NCBI GenBank assembly: GCA_019113395.1
Contig: DXHL01000037.1
Coordinates: forward strand, 1-64,000
Source of the DNA: Candidatus Rikenella faecigallinarum
Lineage (GTDB): Bacteria > Bacteroidota > Bacteroidia > Bacteroidales > Rikenellaceae
Length of the DNA stretch: 64,000 nucleotides
Direction of reading: 5' to 3'
A program made the translations under genes and the position numbers. This document shows, piece by piece, positions 29,506 through 41,186 of the stretch (within the stretch, counting starts at the first letter, position 1; every line of letters begins with the position of its first letter). Under the pieces are notes generated by a model. It did no database searches, was not told the DNA's origin, and was given only the letters and a program-made list of their open reading frames with translations.

Positions 29506-32500
29506 TTACTCCAATTTGACATTGAGCCCCAGACCGCCGAGTTCGTGCAGGAGCACGTTCATGGCTTCCGGAATACCGGGTTGGGGCAGGTTGTCGCCTT
29601 TCACAATCGCTTCGTAGGCTTTGGCTCGTCCTACGACGTCGTCGGACTTGATGGTGAGGATTTCCTGGAGGATGTTGGCCGCGCCGAAGGCTTCGAGGGC
29701 CCACACTTCCATTTCCCCGAAACGCTGACCCCCGAACTGGGCCTTACCGCCGAGCGGCTGCTGGGTGATAAGGGAGTAGGGACCAATCGAGCGGGCGTGC
29801 ATTTTGTCATCAACCATGTGTCCGAGTTTGAGCATGTAGATAACGCCCACGGTCGCCGGTTGGTGGAACATTTCGCCGGTACCGCCGTCGTAGAGGTAGG
29901 TACGTCCCGAGCGGGGGATACCTGCCTTTTCGGCATATTCGTTGATTTCGTCGAGGCTGGCCCCGTCGAAAATCGGCGTAGCGAACTTGAGTCCGAGCTC
30001 TTTGCCGGCCCATCCGAGGACGGTTTCGTAAATCTGCCCGAGGTTCATACGCGAGGGCACACCCAGCGGGTTCAGCACGATATCGACAATGGTACCGTCG
30101 GCCAGGAAGGGCATATCTTCGTCGCGCACGACTTTGGCGACAATCCCTTTGTTCCCGTGGCGACCGGCCATTTTGTCGCCGACGCGCAGTTTGCGTTTTT
30201 TGGCGATGTAGACTTTGGCCAGCTGGATAATCCCCGAGGGCAGTTCATCCCCGTTCGTGATGTTGTATTTTTCACGTTTGAGGTGCGCATCGAGTTCCTT
30301 ATACTTGATAATGAAGTTGTTGACAAGTGCCTTAATCAACTCGTTCTTATCTTTGTCCGAGGTCCACTTGGTGGGGTTGATGTTCAGGTAGTCGAGCTCC
30401 TGAAGCATCTTCTGGGTGAACTTGGTTCCCTTTTCGATGACCTCCATCCCGAAGTAGTCCTGTACCCCGGTAGTGGTCTTTCCGTTGAGCAGGGTCCAGA
30501 GTTTAGACACCAGAATCTCCCGCAGCGCAGCCACCTCTTTCTGGAAGTTGGCTTCGGCTTTTTCGAGTTGGGCTTTTTCGCTCTGTTTTCCTTTTTTGCC
30601 GCTCTCTTTGCCGGCGCGGGTAAAGAGTTTCTTGTCCACAACCACCCCGTAGAGCGAGGGTTGCGCCTTCAGCGAAGCATCCTTCACATCACCGGCCTTG
30701 TCACCGAAGATGGCACGGAGCAGTTTTTCTTCCGGACTGGGGTCGCTCTCCCCTTTCGGGGTGATTTTCCCGATGAGGATATCGCCCGGTTTCACATTGG
30801 CCCCGATGCGGATAACACCGTTTTCGTCGAGGTCTTTCGTAGCATCCTCGCTGACGTTCGGAATATCGCTGGTGAGCTCTTCGACCCCGCGTTTGGTGTC
30901 GCGCACCTCCATGATGTACTCATCGACATGCACCGAGGTGAAGATGTCTTCACGCATCATGCGTTCCGAAATCACGATAGCATCCTCGAAGTTGTACCCC
31001 TGCCAGGGCATGAAGGCCACCTTGAGGTTTCGTCCGAGAGCCAGTTCGCCGTTTTCGGTCGAATAGCCCTGAGTCAGAATCTGTCCGGCCGTCACGCGGT
31101 CGCCCTTGCGTACCATCGGTTTAAGGGTAATCGAGGTACTTTGGTTGGTTTTGCGGTATTTGGGCAGTTTGTAGACCGTGACTTCGGGGTCGAAGCTGAC
31201 GAATTTTTCCTCTTCAGTACGGTCGTACTTGATGTGGATTTCGGTCGAGTCGGAGTGAACGACCTCGCCGTCGCGTTCGGCAACCACTTGCGTACGGCTG
31301 TCACCGACTACAGCCCCTTCGAGGCCGGTACCCACGATAGGCGCTTCCGAGCGCAGCAGCGGCACGGCCTGACGCATCATGTTCGAACCCATGAGGGCAC
31401 GGTTTGCGTCGTCGTGTTCGAGGAAGGGGATGAGCGAAGCGGCAATCGAGGCAATCTGGTTCGGAGCCACGTCCATCAGTTGTACCTGGTCGGGCGTAAC
31501 CACCGGGAAGTCGCTGTCCAGACGCGCCTTAATCTGTTCGTCGGTCAGCGTACCGTCGTTGGCCACGGTAGCCTCAGCCTGCGCAATCACGAGACCTTCT
31601 TCCTCTTCGGCGCTGTAGAATTTGATGTGCGAGTTATCGATATCCACTTTACCGTCGGTCACCGTCCGGTAGGGGGTTTCGATGAAGCCCATGTCGCTGA
31701 TTTTGGCAAAGACGCAGAGCGACGAGATAAGCCCGATGTTCGGACCTTCCGGGGTTTCAATGGGGCAGAGACGCCCGTAGTGGGTATAGTGTACGTCACG
31801 CACCTCGAACCCTGCGCGTTCACGCGAGAGACCGCCCGGCCCGAGTGCCGAGAGACGCCGTTTGTGGGTCAGTTCGGCCAGGGGGTTGGTTTGGTCCATG
31901 AACTGCGAGAGCTGGTTGGTCCCGAAGAAGCTGTTGATAACCGACGAGAGGGTTTTGGCGTTAATCAGGTCCACAGGGGTGAACACCTCGTTGTCGCGCA
32001 CATTCATGCGTTCCCGGATGGTGCGTGCCATACGGGCAAAGCCCACGCTGAACTGATTGGCCAGCTGTTCGCCGACGGTACGCACACGACGGTTCGAGAG
32101 GTGGTCGATATCGTCCACGTCGGTTTTCGAGTTGATGAGCTGGATGAGGTACTTGATAATGGCAATCATGTCCTCACGGGTCAGCACCTTCACTTCGCTG
32201 GGGATGTCGAGGTTGAGTTTCTTGTTGATGCGGAAACGTCCCACATCGCCCAGGTCGTAGCGTTTGTCGGAGAAGAAGAGCTTGTCAATCACATCGCGCG
32301 CCGTTGCTTCATCCGGCGGTTCGGAGTTGCGCAGCTGGCGGTAGATATAGACAACGGCCTCTTTTTCCGAGTTACAGGGGTCTTTCTGGAGGGTGTTGTA
32401 GACAATCGAATAGTCGTTGGCCGCAGCCTGTTCCTTGTGGAGCAGGAGCGTCTTTTCACCCGATTCGAGGATTTCGTCGATGTGCTCTTCGGCCAGTACC

Positions 32501-33357
32501 GTTTCGCGGTCGATGATGATTTCGTTTCGTTCAATCGACACCACTTCGCCGGTATCTTCATCCACGAAGTCTTCGGTCCACGATTTCAGCACACGTGCAG
32601 CCAGTTTACGGCCGACGGCTTTTTTGAGGTTTGCCTTGGTGACTTTGATTTCGTCGGCGAGGTCAAAGATTTCGAGGATTTGACGGTCGCTTTCGAACCC
32701 GATGGCCCGCAGCAGGGTCGTTACGGGCAGTTTCTTTTTCCGGTCGATGTAGGCATACATCACATTGTTGATGTCGGTGGCGAATTCAATCCACGAGCCT
32801 TTGAACGGAATGATACGGGCACTGTAGAGTTTGGTCCCGTTGGAGTGCATACTCTGGCCGAAGAAGACCCCGGGCGAGCGATGGAGTTGCGAGACGATAA
32901 CGCGTTCGGCACCGTTGATAACGAACGTACCGCGGGGCGTCATATAGGGTACTGCGCCGAAGTATACGTCCTGGATGACCGGGTCGAAATCTTCGTGTTC
33001 GGGGTCGGTACAGTAGAGTTTCAGTTTGGCCTTGAGGGGCACGCTATAGGTGAGACCCCGTTCGAGACATTCGTCGATGGAGTATCTCGGCGGGTCGATA
33101 TAGTAGTCGATAAACTCGAGCACAAAGTTATTGCGGGTATCGGTGATGGGGAAGTTCTCCATGAAGACTTTGTAGAGTCCCTCATCGAGCCGATTTTCGG
33201 CGGTTGTTTCGAGTTGGAAGAAGTCTTTGAAAGATTTGAGTTGTACTTCGAGGAAGTCGGGATAGTCCATCCTCAGGCTCGACGAAGCGAAGCTGATGCG
33301 CTGAGTTTTTTGTGGCGCGCTAGATACCACAGCAGCGTTTTTCGAGTTGTTTGGCAT
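29506..33357 (-). CDS. rpoB: DNA-directed RNA polymerase subunit beta
   Basis: [68 protein letters not shown]. Confidence 0.99.
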   Translation of the reverse strand: MPNNSKNAAVVSSAPQKTQRISFASSSLRMDYPDFLEVQLKSFKDFFQLETTAENRLDEGLYKVFMENFPITDTRNNFVLEFIDYYIDPPRYSIDECLERGLTYSVPLKAKLKLYCTDPEHEDFDPVIQDVYFGAVPYMTPRGTFVINGAERVIVSQLHRSPGVFFGQSMHSNGTKLYSARIIPFKGSWIEFATDINNVMYAYIDRKKKLPVTTLLRAIGFESDRQILEIFDLADEIKVTKANLKKAVGRKLAARVLKSWTEDFVDEDTGEVVSIERNEIIIDRETVLAEEHIDEILESGEKTLLLHKEQAAANDYSIVYNTLQKDPCNSEKEAVVYIYRQLRNSEPPDEATARDVIDKLFFSDKRYDLGDVGRFRINKKLNLDIPSEVKVLTREDMIAIIKYLIQLINSKTDVDDIDHLSNRRVRTVGEQLANQFSVGFARMARTIRERMNVRDNEVFTPVDLINAKTLSSVINSFFGTNQLSQFMDQTNPLAELTHKRRLSALGPGGLSRERAGFEVRDVHYTHYGRLCPIETPEGPNIGLISSLCVFAKISDMGFIETPYRTVTDGKVDIDNSHIKFYSAEEEEGLVIAQAEATVANDGTLTDEQIKARLDSDFPVVTPDQVQLMDVAPNQIASIAASLIPFLEHDDANRALMGSNMMRQAVPLLRSEAPIVGTGLEGAVVGDSRTQVVAERDGEVVHSDSTEIHIKYDRTEEEKFVSFDPEVTVYKLPKYRKTNQSTSITLKPMVRKGDRVTAGQILTQGYSTENGELALGRNLKVAFMPWQGYNFEDAIVISERMMREDIFTSVHVDEYIMEVRDTKRGVEELTSDIPNVSEDATKDLDENGVIRIGANVKPGDILIGKITPKGESDPSPEEKLLRAIFGDKAGDVKDASLKAQPSLYGVVVDKKLFTRAGKESGKKGKQSEKAQLEKAEANFQKEVAALREILVSKLWTLLNGKTTTGVQDYFGMEVIEKGTKFTQKMLQELDYLNINPTKWTSDKDKNELIKALVNNFIIKYKELDAHLKREKYNITNGDELPSGIIQLAKVYIAKKRKLRVGDKMAGRHGNKGIVAKVVRDEDMPFLADGTIVDIVLNPLGVPSRMNLGQIYETVLGWAGKELGLKFATPIFDGASLDEINEYAEKAGIPRSGRTYLYDGGTGEMFHQPATVGVIYMLKLGHMVDDKMHARSIGPYSLITQQPLGGKAQFGGQRFGEMEVWALEAFGAANILQEILTIKSDDVVGRAKAYEAIVKGDNLPQPGIPEAMNVLLHELGGLGLNVKLE

Positions 33358-33664
33358 GTTCGTGTTGCGAATGATACATGTGACTGAACAGCGCTAAAGA
33401 GATTCCGAAACGATTGTCAGGGTACAGGCTGTTTCGGAGCGGTTATGGAGTGTTTCATGTTCGGCCGTTTTTAGCGGAACGGCGTCACAACTCTGCTCTT
33501 CACCGTGCGGCCTGTTAGGGCAGTTTAGAGGTTTTTTGCAGGTGCCCAGTTGGGGAGGTTTCTCCAGTTCTAAGAGTAGTACCAAACTCGGCCACTCTCA
33601 GATAAGTAGCACGCGGAATCCTCAAGGTTTTTGGGTTCCCCGACAATGGAGGATGCCAAAAACC

Positions 33665-33699
33665 AGAAAAAGGCGCAAGGCTCACCGGCAGTGAGCCTT
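33665..33699 (-). promoter_or_regulatory. Terminator/attenuator-like hairpin between rplL and rpoB
   Basis: Minus strand: AAGGCTCAC TGCCG GTGAGCCTT GCGCC TTTTT. Confidence 0.55.
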
Positions 33700-33774
33700 A
33701 CACCGTTATTGACTCCCAAGGTTTTTATAACCAATCCGTTAGGGGGTTGGTCTGACCTTGAGTTGTGAACTGTC

Positions 33775-34152
33775 TTACTTCAGTTCTACTTCTGCACCGG
33801 CTTCTTCGAGCTGAGCTTTGAGCGATTCAGCTTCTTCTTTCGAAACGCCTTCTTTCACAGCTTTGGGAGCGCCGTCTACGAGGTCTTTAGCTTCTTTGAG
33901 GCCGAGACCGGTGAGTTCTTTTACGACTTTCACTACTTGGAGTTTAGCCTGGCCACCCGATTTGAGGATAACGTCGAACGACGATTTTTCAGCGGCGCCA
34001 CCAGCTTCGCCACCGGCTGCGGGAGCAGCAACGGCAACAGCAGCAGCTGCGGGTTCGATGCCATATTCTTCTTTGAGAATGGTAGCGAGTTCGTTAACTT
34101 CTTTTACGGTCAGGTTTACCAGCTCTTCAGCCAGTGCTTTGATGTCTGCCAT
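33775..34152 (-). CDS. rplL: 50S ribosomal protein L7/L12
   Basis: [55 protein letters not shown]. Confidence 0.99.
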   Translation of the reverse strand: MADIKALAEELVNLTVKEVNELATILKEEYGIEPAAAAVAVAAPAAGGEAGGAAEKSSFDVILKSGGQAKLQVVKVVKELTGLGLKEAKDLVDGAPKAVKEGVSKEEAESLKAQLEEAGAEVELK

Positions 34153-34452
34153 CTTGGTTATTGTTTAAAAAAGTGATTAAAATGACTTGTTTGCCTCCTT
34201 CCGAGGGCTCTTACCGTTACCTTTCGTGTCGCACTTCCGATTTTTTCGATGCGCCTGCGCCATAGGGTGTATGTCGCGGAGCGGGTGTCAAAAAAACCTG
34301 TCACGGTTGTTACGCGCTACTCGGTGTCACGCCCCTCTTCTTCGGGTAACAAACGGGTTTGTTTTTGTTGGTTGTTTTGTTTCTTTCACGCGGCATGGAG
34401 GGTCAAGCAGAGTATCGAACTCCTTTCGACAACTCCCACCCCGCAAAAGGAA

Positions 34453-34983
34453 TTACTGCGCCCGATTTTCGAGTGCTTTGACCAGTCCGGAGATTTTGCC
34501 GCCAGCCGAGCCTTGAAGAGCGGAGATAACGTTCTTGGCCGGAGACTGGAGCAGACCGATAACATCGCCGATAAGTTCTTCGCGAGACTTGATATTGACG
34601 AGCTGTTCGAGCGAGCCTTCGCCCACGTAGACACACTCATCGACATAAGCCGCTTTGAGCATCGGTTTGTCACCGCCCTTATCTTTACGGAAAGCCTTGA
34701 TAAGTTTAGCCGGAGCATTACCGGTGTTGGTAAACATGATAGAGGTCGAGCCTTCGAGAACAGCGACCAGTTCAGCATCCGCTTTACCGGTTTGTTCGAG
34801 AGCTTTGCCCAAGAGGGTGTTTTTCACCACGATGAGCTTAATCTCTTTTTCGAAGCAGCTTTTACGCAGGGCAGCGGTTTGTTCGGCGTTCATGCCGGAG
34901 ATATCTGCCAGGTAGAAGTGCGTATAGGACCCGAGCTGATCGGCTAAACTTTTGATTACTTCGGATTTTTCTTCCTTTCTCAT
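34453..34983 (-). CDS. rplJ: 50S ribosomal protein L10
   Basis: MRKEEKSEVIKSLADQL..., KLIVVKNTLLGKALE; position between rplA and rplL. Confidence 0.97.
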   Translation of the reverse strand: MRKEEKSEVIKSLADQLGSYTHFYLADISGMNAEQTAALRKSCFEKEIKLIVVKNTLLGKALEQTGKADAELVAVLEGSTSIMFTNTGNAPAKLIKAFRKDKGGDKPMLKAAYVDECVYVGEGSLEQLVNIKSREELIGDVIGLLQSPAKNVISALQGSAGGKISGLVKALENRAQ

Positions 34984-35003
34984 CTCAATGGAATGTTAGT
35001 CGA

Positions 35004-35693
35004 TTAGTCAACGGATTTGGGGTCGATTTGGAGTCCGGGACTCATGGTCGTGGAGAGGTAGATGCTCTTCACATAAGTCCCTTTAGCCGCAGCGGGTTTG
35101 AGTTTGAGAATCGTGCTCATGAACTCTTTGGCATTTTCTTCGATTTGTTTGGCATCGAAGGAGATTTTGCCGATAGAGGTGTGTACGATACCGAACTTGT
35201 CGACTTTGAAGTCGATTTTCCCGGCTTTGACTTCTTCGACAGCTTTGCCCACTTCCATGGTTACGGTACCCGTTTTGGGGTTGGGCATGAGTCCGCGCGG
35301 CCCGAGGATACGACCGAGGGCACCGACTTTAGCCATGACGTTGGGGGTACAGATAATCACATCGACATCGGTCCAGCCGCCTTTGATTTTTTCGACATAT
35401 TCATCGAGACCGACAAAGTCAGCACCAGCCGCTTGCGCTTCAGCCTCTTTGTCGGGGGTGCAGAGCACGAGGACCCGGACGGTTTTACCGGTACCGTGGG
35501 GGAGTGTTACGACACCGCGTACCATTTGGTTGGCTTTGCGGGGGTCCACACCCAGACGGACGTCGATATCGACCGAAGCGTCGAATTTGGTGAAGGTGAT
35601 TTCCTTGAGGAGCGCGGCTGCTTCTTCGACTTTGTGAACCTTTCCGGGTTCGACTTTGGCGAGGACAGCTTTTCTATTTTTGGTCAGTTTCAT
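35004..35693 (-). CDS. rplA: 50S ribosomal protein L1
   Basis: [45 protein letters not shown]. Confidence 0.98.
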   Translation of the reverse strand: MKLTKNRKAVLAKVEPGKVHKVEEAAALLKEITFTKFDASVDIDVRLGVDPRKANQMVRGVVTLPHGTGKTVRVLVLCTPDKEAEAQAAGADFVGLDEYVEKIKGGWTDVDVIICTPNVMAKVGALGRILGPRGLMPNPKTGTVTMEVGKAVEEVKAGKIDFKVDKFGIVHTSIGKISFDAKQIEENAKEFMSTILKLKPAAAKGTYVKSIYLSTTMSPGLQIDPKSVD

Positions 35694-35716
35694 CGTATTA
35701 GCCTTTACTCCTTAGG

Positions 35717-36157
35717 TTATTTGTTAGGGAATTCGCCGGTCACGCTAATCCCCATGCTGCGAGCCGTACCGGCGACCATTCTCATGGCTGATTCGACGGT
35801 AAAGCAGTTCATGTCTTCCATTTTGGATTTAGCGATTTCTTCAATCTGTTCCCAGGAGACAGAAGCTACTTTTTTACGGTTGGGTTCAGCGGAAGCGGTT
35901 TGGATTTTGGCTGCTTCCTTGAGTTGTACAGCTACCGGGGGTTGTTTAACGATAAAGTCGAACGACTTGTCGCTATAGACCGTGATAACAACGGGCAGCA
36001 CTTTACCGGCTTTGTCCTGCGTTTTGGCATTGAATTGCTTGCAGAACTCCATGATGTTTACGCCTTTGGACCCGAGCGCCGGCCCGACGGGGGGCGAGGG
36101 GTTGGCGGCACCACCTTTGATTTGCAGTTTGATAAAACCTGCAACCTCTTTTGCCAT
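35717..36157 (-). CDS. rplK: 50S ribosomal protein L11
   Basis: [46 protein letters not shown]. Confidence 0.98.
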   Translation of the reverse strand: MAKEVAGFIKLQIKGGAANPSPPVGPALGSKGVNIMEFCKQFNAKTQDKAGKVLPVVITVYSDKSFDFIVKQPPVAVQLKEAAKIQTASAEPNRKKVASVSWEQIEEIAKSKMEDMNCFTVESAMRMVAGTARSMGISVTGEFPNK

Positions 36158-36237
36158 AGTTTTGTTTCTTTTTGAGACACGAAGAACGATTTTCATTGGT
36201 GATGAAAATCGTCAGGGTGCATCGTTAAGATGGTTAA

Positions 36238-36801
36238 TTACTCTTTTTCTACTTGCATAAAACTCAGTTCCATCGGAGTTTTACGCCCAAATATCTTGAC
36301 AGAAACCTGGAGTTTTTTCCGTTCGTTATCGACTTTTTCGATGGTCCCGACGAAGGAAGCAAAGGGTCCGTCAATGACCTTAACGGCTTCACCTTCCACG
36401 AAGGGGGTTTCATTTTCCTCTTCCTGGGTGGCGAGTTCGTCCACACGACCCAGAATCCGGCTTACTTCCTGCGGTCTGAGAGGTGTGGCCTGCAGGGAGG
36501 ATTCTTTGGTGTCGCTGAGAAAGCCGAGCACGTTGGGAGCGTTTCTCAAGATATGCGGTATTTCGCCCACGAGGGCGGCCTGGACCAATACGTATCCGGG
36601 GTAGGAGATGCGTTCTTTGGTAATTTTCTTACCGTTACGCACCTGATAGACTTTTTCGGTCGGGATAAGCACCTGGGCGATATAGTCTTCGAGGTGGAGT
36701 GTCCGAACTTCGGATTCGAGATACTCTTTGACCTTTTTTTCTTTACCGCCGATGGCACGAATGACGTACCATTCCAGAATAGGTTTTTCTCCGTTACTCA
36801 T
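36238..36801 (-). CDS. nusG: Transcription termination/antitermination protein NusG
   Basis: WYVIRAIGGKEKKVKEYLE, SYPGYVLVQA, KOW region GPFASFVGTIEKVD. Confidence 0.97.
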   Translation of the reverse strand: MSNGEKPILEWYVIRAIGGKEKKVKEYLESEVRTLHLEDYIAQVLIPTEKVYQVRNGKKITKERISYPGYVLVQAALVGEIPHILRNAPNVLGFLSDTKESSLQATPLRPQEVSRILGRVDELATQEEENETPFVEGEAVKVIDGPFASFVGTIEKVDNERKKLQVSVKIFGRKTPMELSFMQVEKE

Positions 36802-36843
36802 AGGTTTAGGTGCAAAGGAAGGGACGACCGAAAGGGGGAGTCT

Positions 36844-37032
36844 TTAGTAGAGGATACTGTAAATGCCCTTCATGATGGTTTCAAAGCTGAGGTCCATGGC
36901 CAGGATGACGAGTGCGAGAATCAGGGAAGCAATCATGACTACAATCGCACTGCTTTGGAGCGAGCTCCAGGAGGGCCAGGTCACTTTGTGAACCAGTTCG
37001 TTATATGCTTCTTTAACGTAAGTAGCTTTCAT
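36844..37032 (-). CDS. secE: Preprotein translocase subunit SecE
   Basis: AYNELVHKVTWPSWSSLQSSAIVV, single TM, upstream of nusG. Confidence 0.95.
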   Translation of the reverse strand: MKATYVKEAYNELVHKVTWPSWSSLQSSAIVVMIASLILALVILAMDLSFETIMKGIYSILY

Positions 37033-37047
37033 GACAAGCGTTATTGG

Positions 37048-37118
37048 CAGGGGTGGAGAGATTCGAACTCCCATCAACGGTTTTGGAGACCGCTATTCTG
37101 CCCTTGAACTACACCCCT
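37048..37118 (-). tRNA. tRNA-Trp(CCA)
   Basis: Minus strand AGGGGTGTAGTTCAAGGGCAGAATAGCGGTCTCCAAAACCG...; anticodon loop CTCCAAA. Confidence 0.93.
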
Positions 37119-37220
37119 AAATAAGGCGGCACATGGTGGATATGCCGCCTGTTATTTCGGGTAAGGTGGAAATGGGGTCACGCAGCAGTTACGCAACGGA
37201 GAGCCATTTCAGGAAAGTCC

Positions 37221-38408
<1,188 letters not shown>

Positions 38409-38458
38409 GGGTTGTAAGCGTTTTAAGTGTTGTTTTGTTTTTACACGTTATAAAAAAG

Positions 38459-38531
38459 AGCGGAAGACGAGATTCGAACCCGCGACCCTTAGCTTGGAAG
38501 GCTAATGCTCTACCAACTGAGCTACTTCCGC
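38459..38531 (-). tRNA. tRNA-Gly(TCC)
   Basis: Minus strand GCGGAAGTAGCTCAGTTGGTAGAGCATTAGCCTTCCAAGCTAAGG...; anticodon loop CTTCCAA. Confidence 0.93.
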
Positions 38532-38657
38532 TTACTTTTTGTTGTGTGAGAGTCGTTGAGCCGCTCCGAAAAGAGCACCGTAACGACCAACCCCTCCAAC
38601 TGCCGAACGCTCATCCTATTGTAAAGACAAGCCTCGGTTATTTTCGGGGAGTTGTTG

Positions 38658-38740
38658 TGGGCGGAGATGGATTCGAACCACCGAAGGCGTACGCCAGCAG
38701 ATTTACAGTCTGCCCCATTTGGCCACTCTGGTATCCGCCC
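38658..38740 (-). tRNA. tRNA-Tyr(GTA)
   Basis: Minus strand GGGCGGA acceptor, long variable arm, anticodon in CAGACTGTAAATCTG. Confidence 0.92.
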
Positions 38741-38892
38741 AGAAATCAACAGTCAAACCTCCAAAGAGCACACCCCGTAAAGGGCATTTCGGACGACAAA
38801 GATAGGCATTGGTTTTGAATTTACAAACTTTTTCGTCCTTTATCTTCGTTTTTTTCAATCCATTAGGGTGAATTTCGCTGTAAAAAGGGGTT

Positions 38893-39531
38893 TCAGAGCA
38901 CTTTTCGCACCACCCATCCTTTGACGAGAAATAGTTTTTTGAGTTGGTCTCGTCGGACGGGGAGCGGGTCCCGAGCCGCATTTCGGGTGACGAGCAGCAG
39001 GCCGCCGACTGTGGTCGGGTCGGGTTTCAGGTAGCGGAGCAGGGCAAAGTCCTCCGTGGCGACGACATAGATTTCGTCGGGGAGGAGCATGGCCGACGGT
39101 TCGACAGGCTGCAGCAGAAGAATAGCCCCTGCCGGGAGAGCGGCATCGAGGTCACCTGCCGGAGCCAGTGCCGCCAACGTACACTCTTCAAAGCCGGGCA
39201 GGCTGAGGTGCGCAGTGGGGGCGGGCGTCTCTGCGGCGGCCACCACCCGCAACACATCCATCTGATAATAAGGTATCCCGCAGGCGGGGGCAGCCCCGGC
39301 GAGGGACCTCTGCTCCGTCAGCATCTCCCCCTGGTCGGTCAGCAGCCACGCCGGACTGACTGCCGGATATTTGGCCGCTATCAGTTCCGCGAGGTTTTTG
39401 CTGATGCGGTTGTTTCCCCGTTTGATTTGGTAGAGGTTTTCGCTGCGTTTGAGCCCGATGGCGGACGCAAAGGCATTGGTGGAGAGTCCCGTCCACTTGA
39501 TTACCTGTTCCAACCGTTGCCAGTCCGTCAT
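38893..39531 (-). CDS. XRE-type HTH regulator with S24/LexA-like C-terminal region
   Basis: N-terminal HTH (NAFASAIGLKRSENLYQIKRGNNRISKNLAELIAAKYP), C-terminal S24-like strand pattern PAGAILLLQPVE...IYVVATEDFALLRYLKPD. Confidence 0.75.
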   Translation of the reverse strand: MTDWQRLEQVIKWTGLSTNAFASAIGLKRSENLYQIKRGNNRISKNLAELIAAKYPAVSPAWLLTDQGEMLTEQRSLAGAAPACGIPYYQMDVLRVVAAAETPAPTAHLSLPGFEECTLAALAPAGDLDAALPAGAILLLQPVEPSAMLLPDEIYVVATEDFALLRYLKPDPTTVGGLLLVTRNAARDPLPVRRDQLKKLFLVKGWVVRKVL

Positions 39532-39548
39532 TTTTTGCAGGTTATTTT

Positions 39549-39577
39549 TTGTATTTCAATTTTACATTGTATATTTG
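39549..39577 (+). promoter_or_regulatory. Putative plus-strand promoter with no downstream CDS
   Basis: TTG (39549) - 18 nt - TATATTTG (39570..39577). Confidence 0.5.
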
Positions 39578-39604
39578 CAATAAATAATTACAATTTATTG
39601 CAAA
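39574..39604. repeat. Perfect inverted repeat, candidate operator
   Basis: TTTGCAATAAAT AATTACA ATTTATTGCAAA, 12-bp arms, 7-nt spacer. Confidence 0.85.
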
Positions 39605-39755
39605 AACCTTTACCCGGGGCCACCTTTCTAACCAGGCTGAATGAAACAAGATACTCCGACTATATAAGAGCCTATTCGGAAAACTATCGCCCCAACTATT
39701 ATCTATTCGCGTTTATCTATCTGCGCCTTCCCGCCTCCGGGAAGGCCTTTTTTTA
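39583..39755 (+). ncRNA. Candidate small RNA of about 170 nt
   Basis: Lies between a TAnnTTTG promoter element and an intrinsic terminator; no convincing CDS. Confidence 0.45.
39725..39755 (+). terminator. Strong intrinsic terminator, plus strand
   Basis: GCCTTCCCG CCTC CGGGAAGGC followed by C TTTTTTT A; the upstream plus strand lacks a CDS. Confidence 0.85.
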
Positions 39756-39827
39756 GACAAACATTGCCTTAATAAAAACCTCAACCGCCGGAAGTTTCTC
39801 TACCCTCCCGTCATGCACCCACGAGCG

Positions 39828-40478
39828 CTACTTTTTAGCCGCCGCAAAGACCTCCCGAATCGTTGCGTAGGTATTGTCCACGTAAAGCCGAAGGTTCACC
39901 CCGGCAATCCAACGAATGTCCGTGATGCCCTCCTCGACCTGCGGCACCAGCTCGCCTGCTCCGCTGTGGCTCATGGCGAACCACGTCGTGCGTTTGAGCA
40001 TCCACCGTCCGTGCATCTCATAGAGGTGATAGGTACGGGTCAGGAGTTTTCCTAGCGTCAGGCCGCTCACCCCGCACTCCTCCTGTACCTCGCGCAGGGC
40101 GCAATCGGCAATCTCTTCGCCCGGTTCGAGTTTTCCTTTGGGGAGGTCCCAGCGTCCGTTGCGGTAAATCATGAGCACCTCGCCGCGGGGCGAGGTCACC
40201 AGTCCCCCACCCGCCTCGACCGGCACGAAGGCTTCGGCAAAACGGGCAAAGAGCCGGTCAGCCTCTTCGTCCGTGGGGGCGATGAAGGCGACGGATTTGG
40301 CAGTCTCGAAAATTCTCTGCAAATTTGTTAATCCGAGCATTGCAACCGCCTCGTCACCGAGCGTTTTGGCATCGATAACGAGCCACGAGACATCGGCAGC
40401 ACTCGAGAGAGCGGCACCCTCCTGCGGATTACCGAAGGCAACGACATTATCCAAATAATAGACTTTTCTCATAGACAT
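39828..40478 (-). CDS. NUDIX hydrolase
   Basis: NUDIX box: GKLEPGEEIADCALREVQEECGV (GX5EX7REUXEEXGU). Confidence 0.92.
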   Translation of the reverse strand: MSMRKVYYLDNVVAFGNPQEGAALSSAADVSWLVIDAKTLGDEAVAMLGLTNLQRIFETAKSVAFIAPTDEEADRLFARFAEAFVPVEAGGGLVTSPRGEVLMIYRNGRWDLPKGKLEPGEEIADCALREVQEECGVSGLTLGKLLTRTYHLYEMHGRWMLKRTTWFAMSHSGAGELVPQVEEGITDIRWIAGVNLRLYVDNTYATIREVFAAAKK

Positions 40479-41106
40479 GGAAACCGGCAAACAGATTGCA
40501 CAAACATTATTGCAAATTAAGGCAATAAAACTCAGCCCTGCAAATCCGTTCACCTGGGCGAGCGGGTGGCACTCCCCGATATACTGCGACAACCGCAAGA
40601 CGCTCTCCTATCCGGCGGCACGCAAACAGATATACGAGGCTTTTGCGAAAATTATCGCAGAGAAATACCCTCAGGCCGAAGTGATAGCTGGGGTGGCTAC
40701 GGGAGCCATTGCGTGCGGGGTGCTGACAGCCGAAGCGCTGAACAAACCCTTTATCTACGTACGGTCGGCGCCCAAGGACCACGGGATGGCCAATCAGGTA
40801 GAGGGGTATTTTGAGCCGGGAGCGAAAGTGGTCGTGGTCGAGGACCTGATTTCGACGGGGGGAAGTTCGCTGAAGGCGGTCGAGGCGCTGCGCGCGGCGG
40901 GATGTGAGGTTCTGGGGATGGTGGCTATCTTCACCTACGGTTTTCCGACGGCGGCAGCCAACTTCGAAAAGGCGGGAGTGCAACTGGACACCCTCTCGAA
41001 CTACAACACCCTGCTGGAGCTGGCCGTGGAACAGAACTACATCCATGCCGATGAGTTGGCCACGCTGCGGGAGTGGCGCCAGTCGCCCGATACATGGAAC
41101 CGATAG
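40477..41106 (+). CDS. pyrE: Orotate phosphoribosyltransferase
   Basis: KLSPANPFTWASGWHSPIYCDNRKTLSYP, VVVVEDLISTGGSS PRPP motif. Confidence 0.96.
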   Translation: METGKQIAQTLLQIKAIKLSPANPFTWASGWHSPIYCDNRKTLSYPAARKQIYEAFAKIIAEKYPQAEVIAGVATGAIACGVLTAEALNKPFIYVRSAPKDHGMANQVEGYFEPGAKVVVVEDLISTGGSSLKAVEALRAAGCEVLGMVAIFTYGFPTAAANFEKAGVQLDTLSNYNTLLELAVEQNYIHADELATLREWRQSPDTWNR

Positions 41107-41186
41107 GCTCTCCCTGTTCCGAAACGAATACGGCGCGCGGGGAGACACAGGCTCCGCGCCACTATCCACCTAAGAAATTCAAACCG

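Noticed and set aside
29446-33387. 1313-aa plus-strand ORF covering all of rpoB
   Set aside because: Exact antisense of an unmistakable rpoB; low-complexity F/H/V/D-rich composition; an open shadow frame caused by codon bias.
34244-34947. Plus-strand ORF in the rplJ-rplL gap as a new gene
   Set aside because: Mostly antisense to rplJ; the gap portion lacks a convincing protein signature.
39583-39755. Assignment of the candidate sRNA as 6S RNA
   Set aside because: Length is compatible, but I could not see the long closing stem expected of 6S RNA; an Infernal search is needed.
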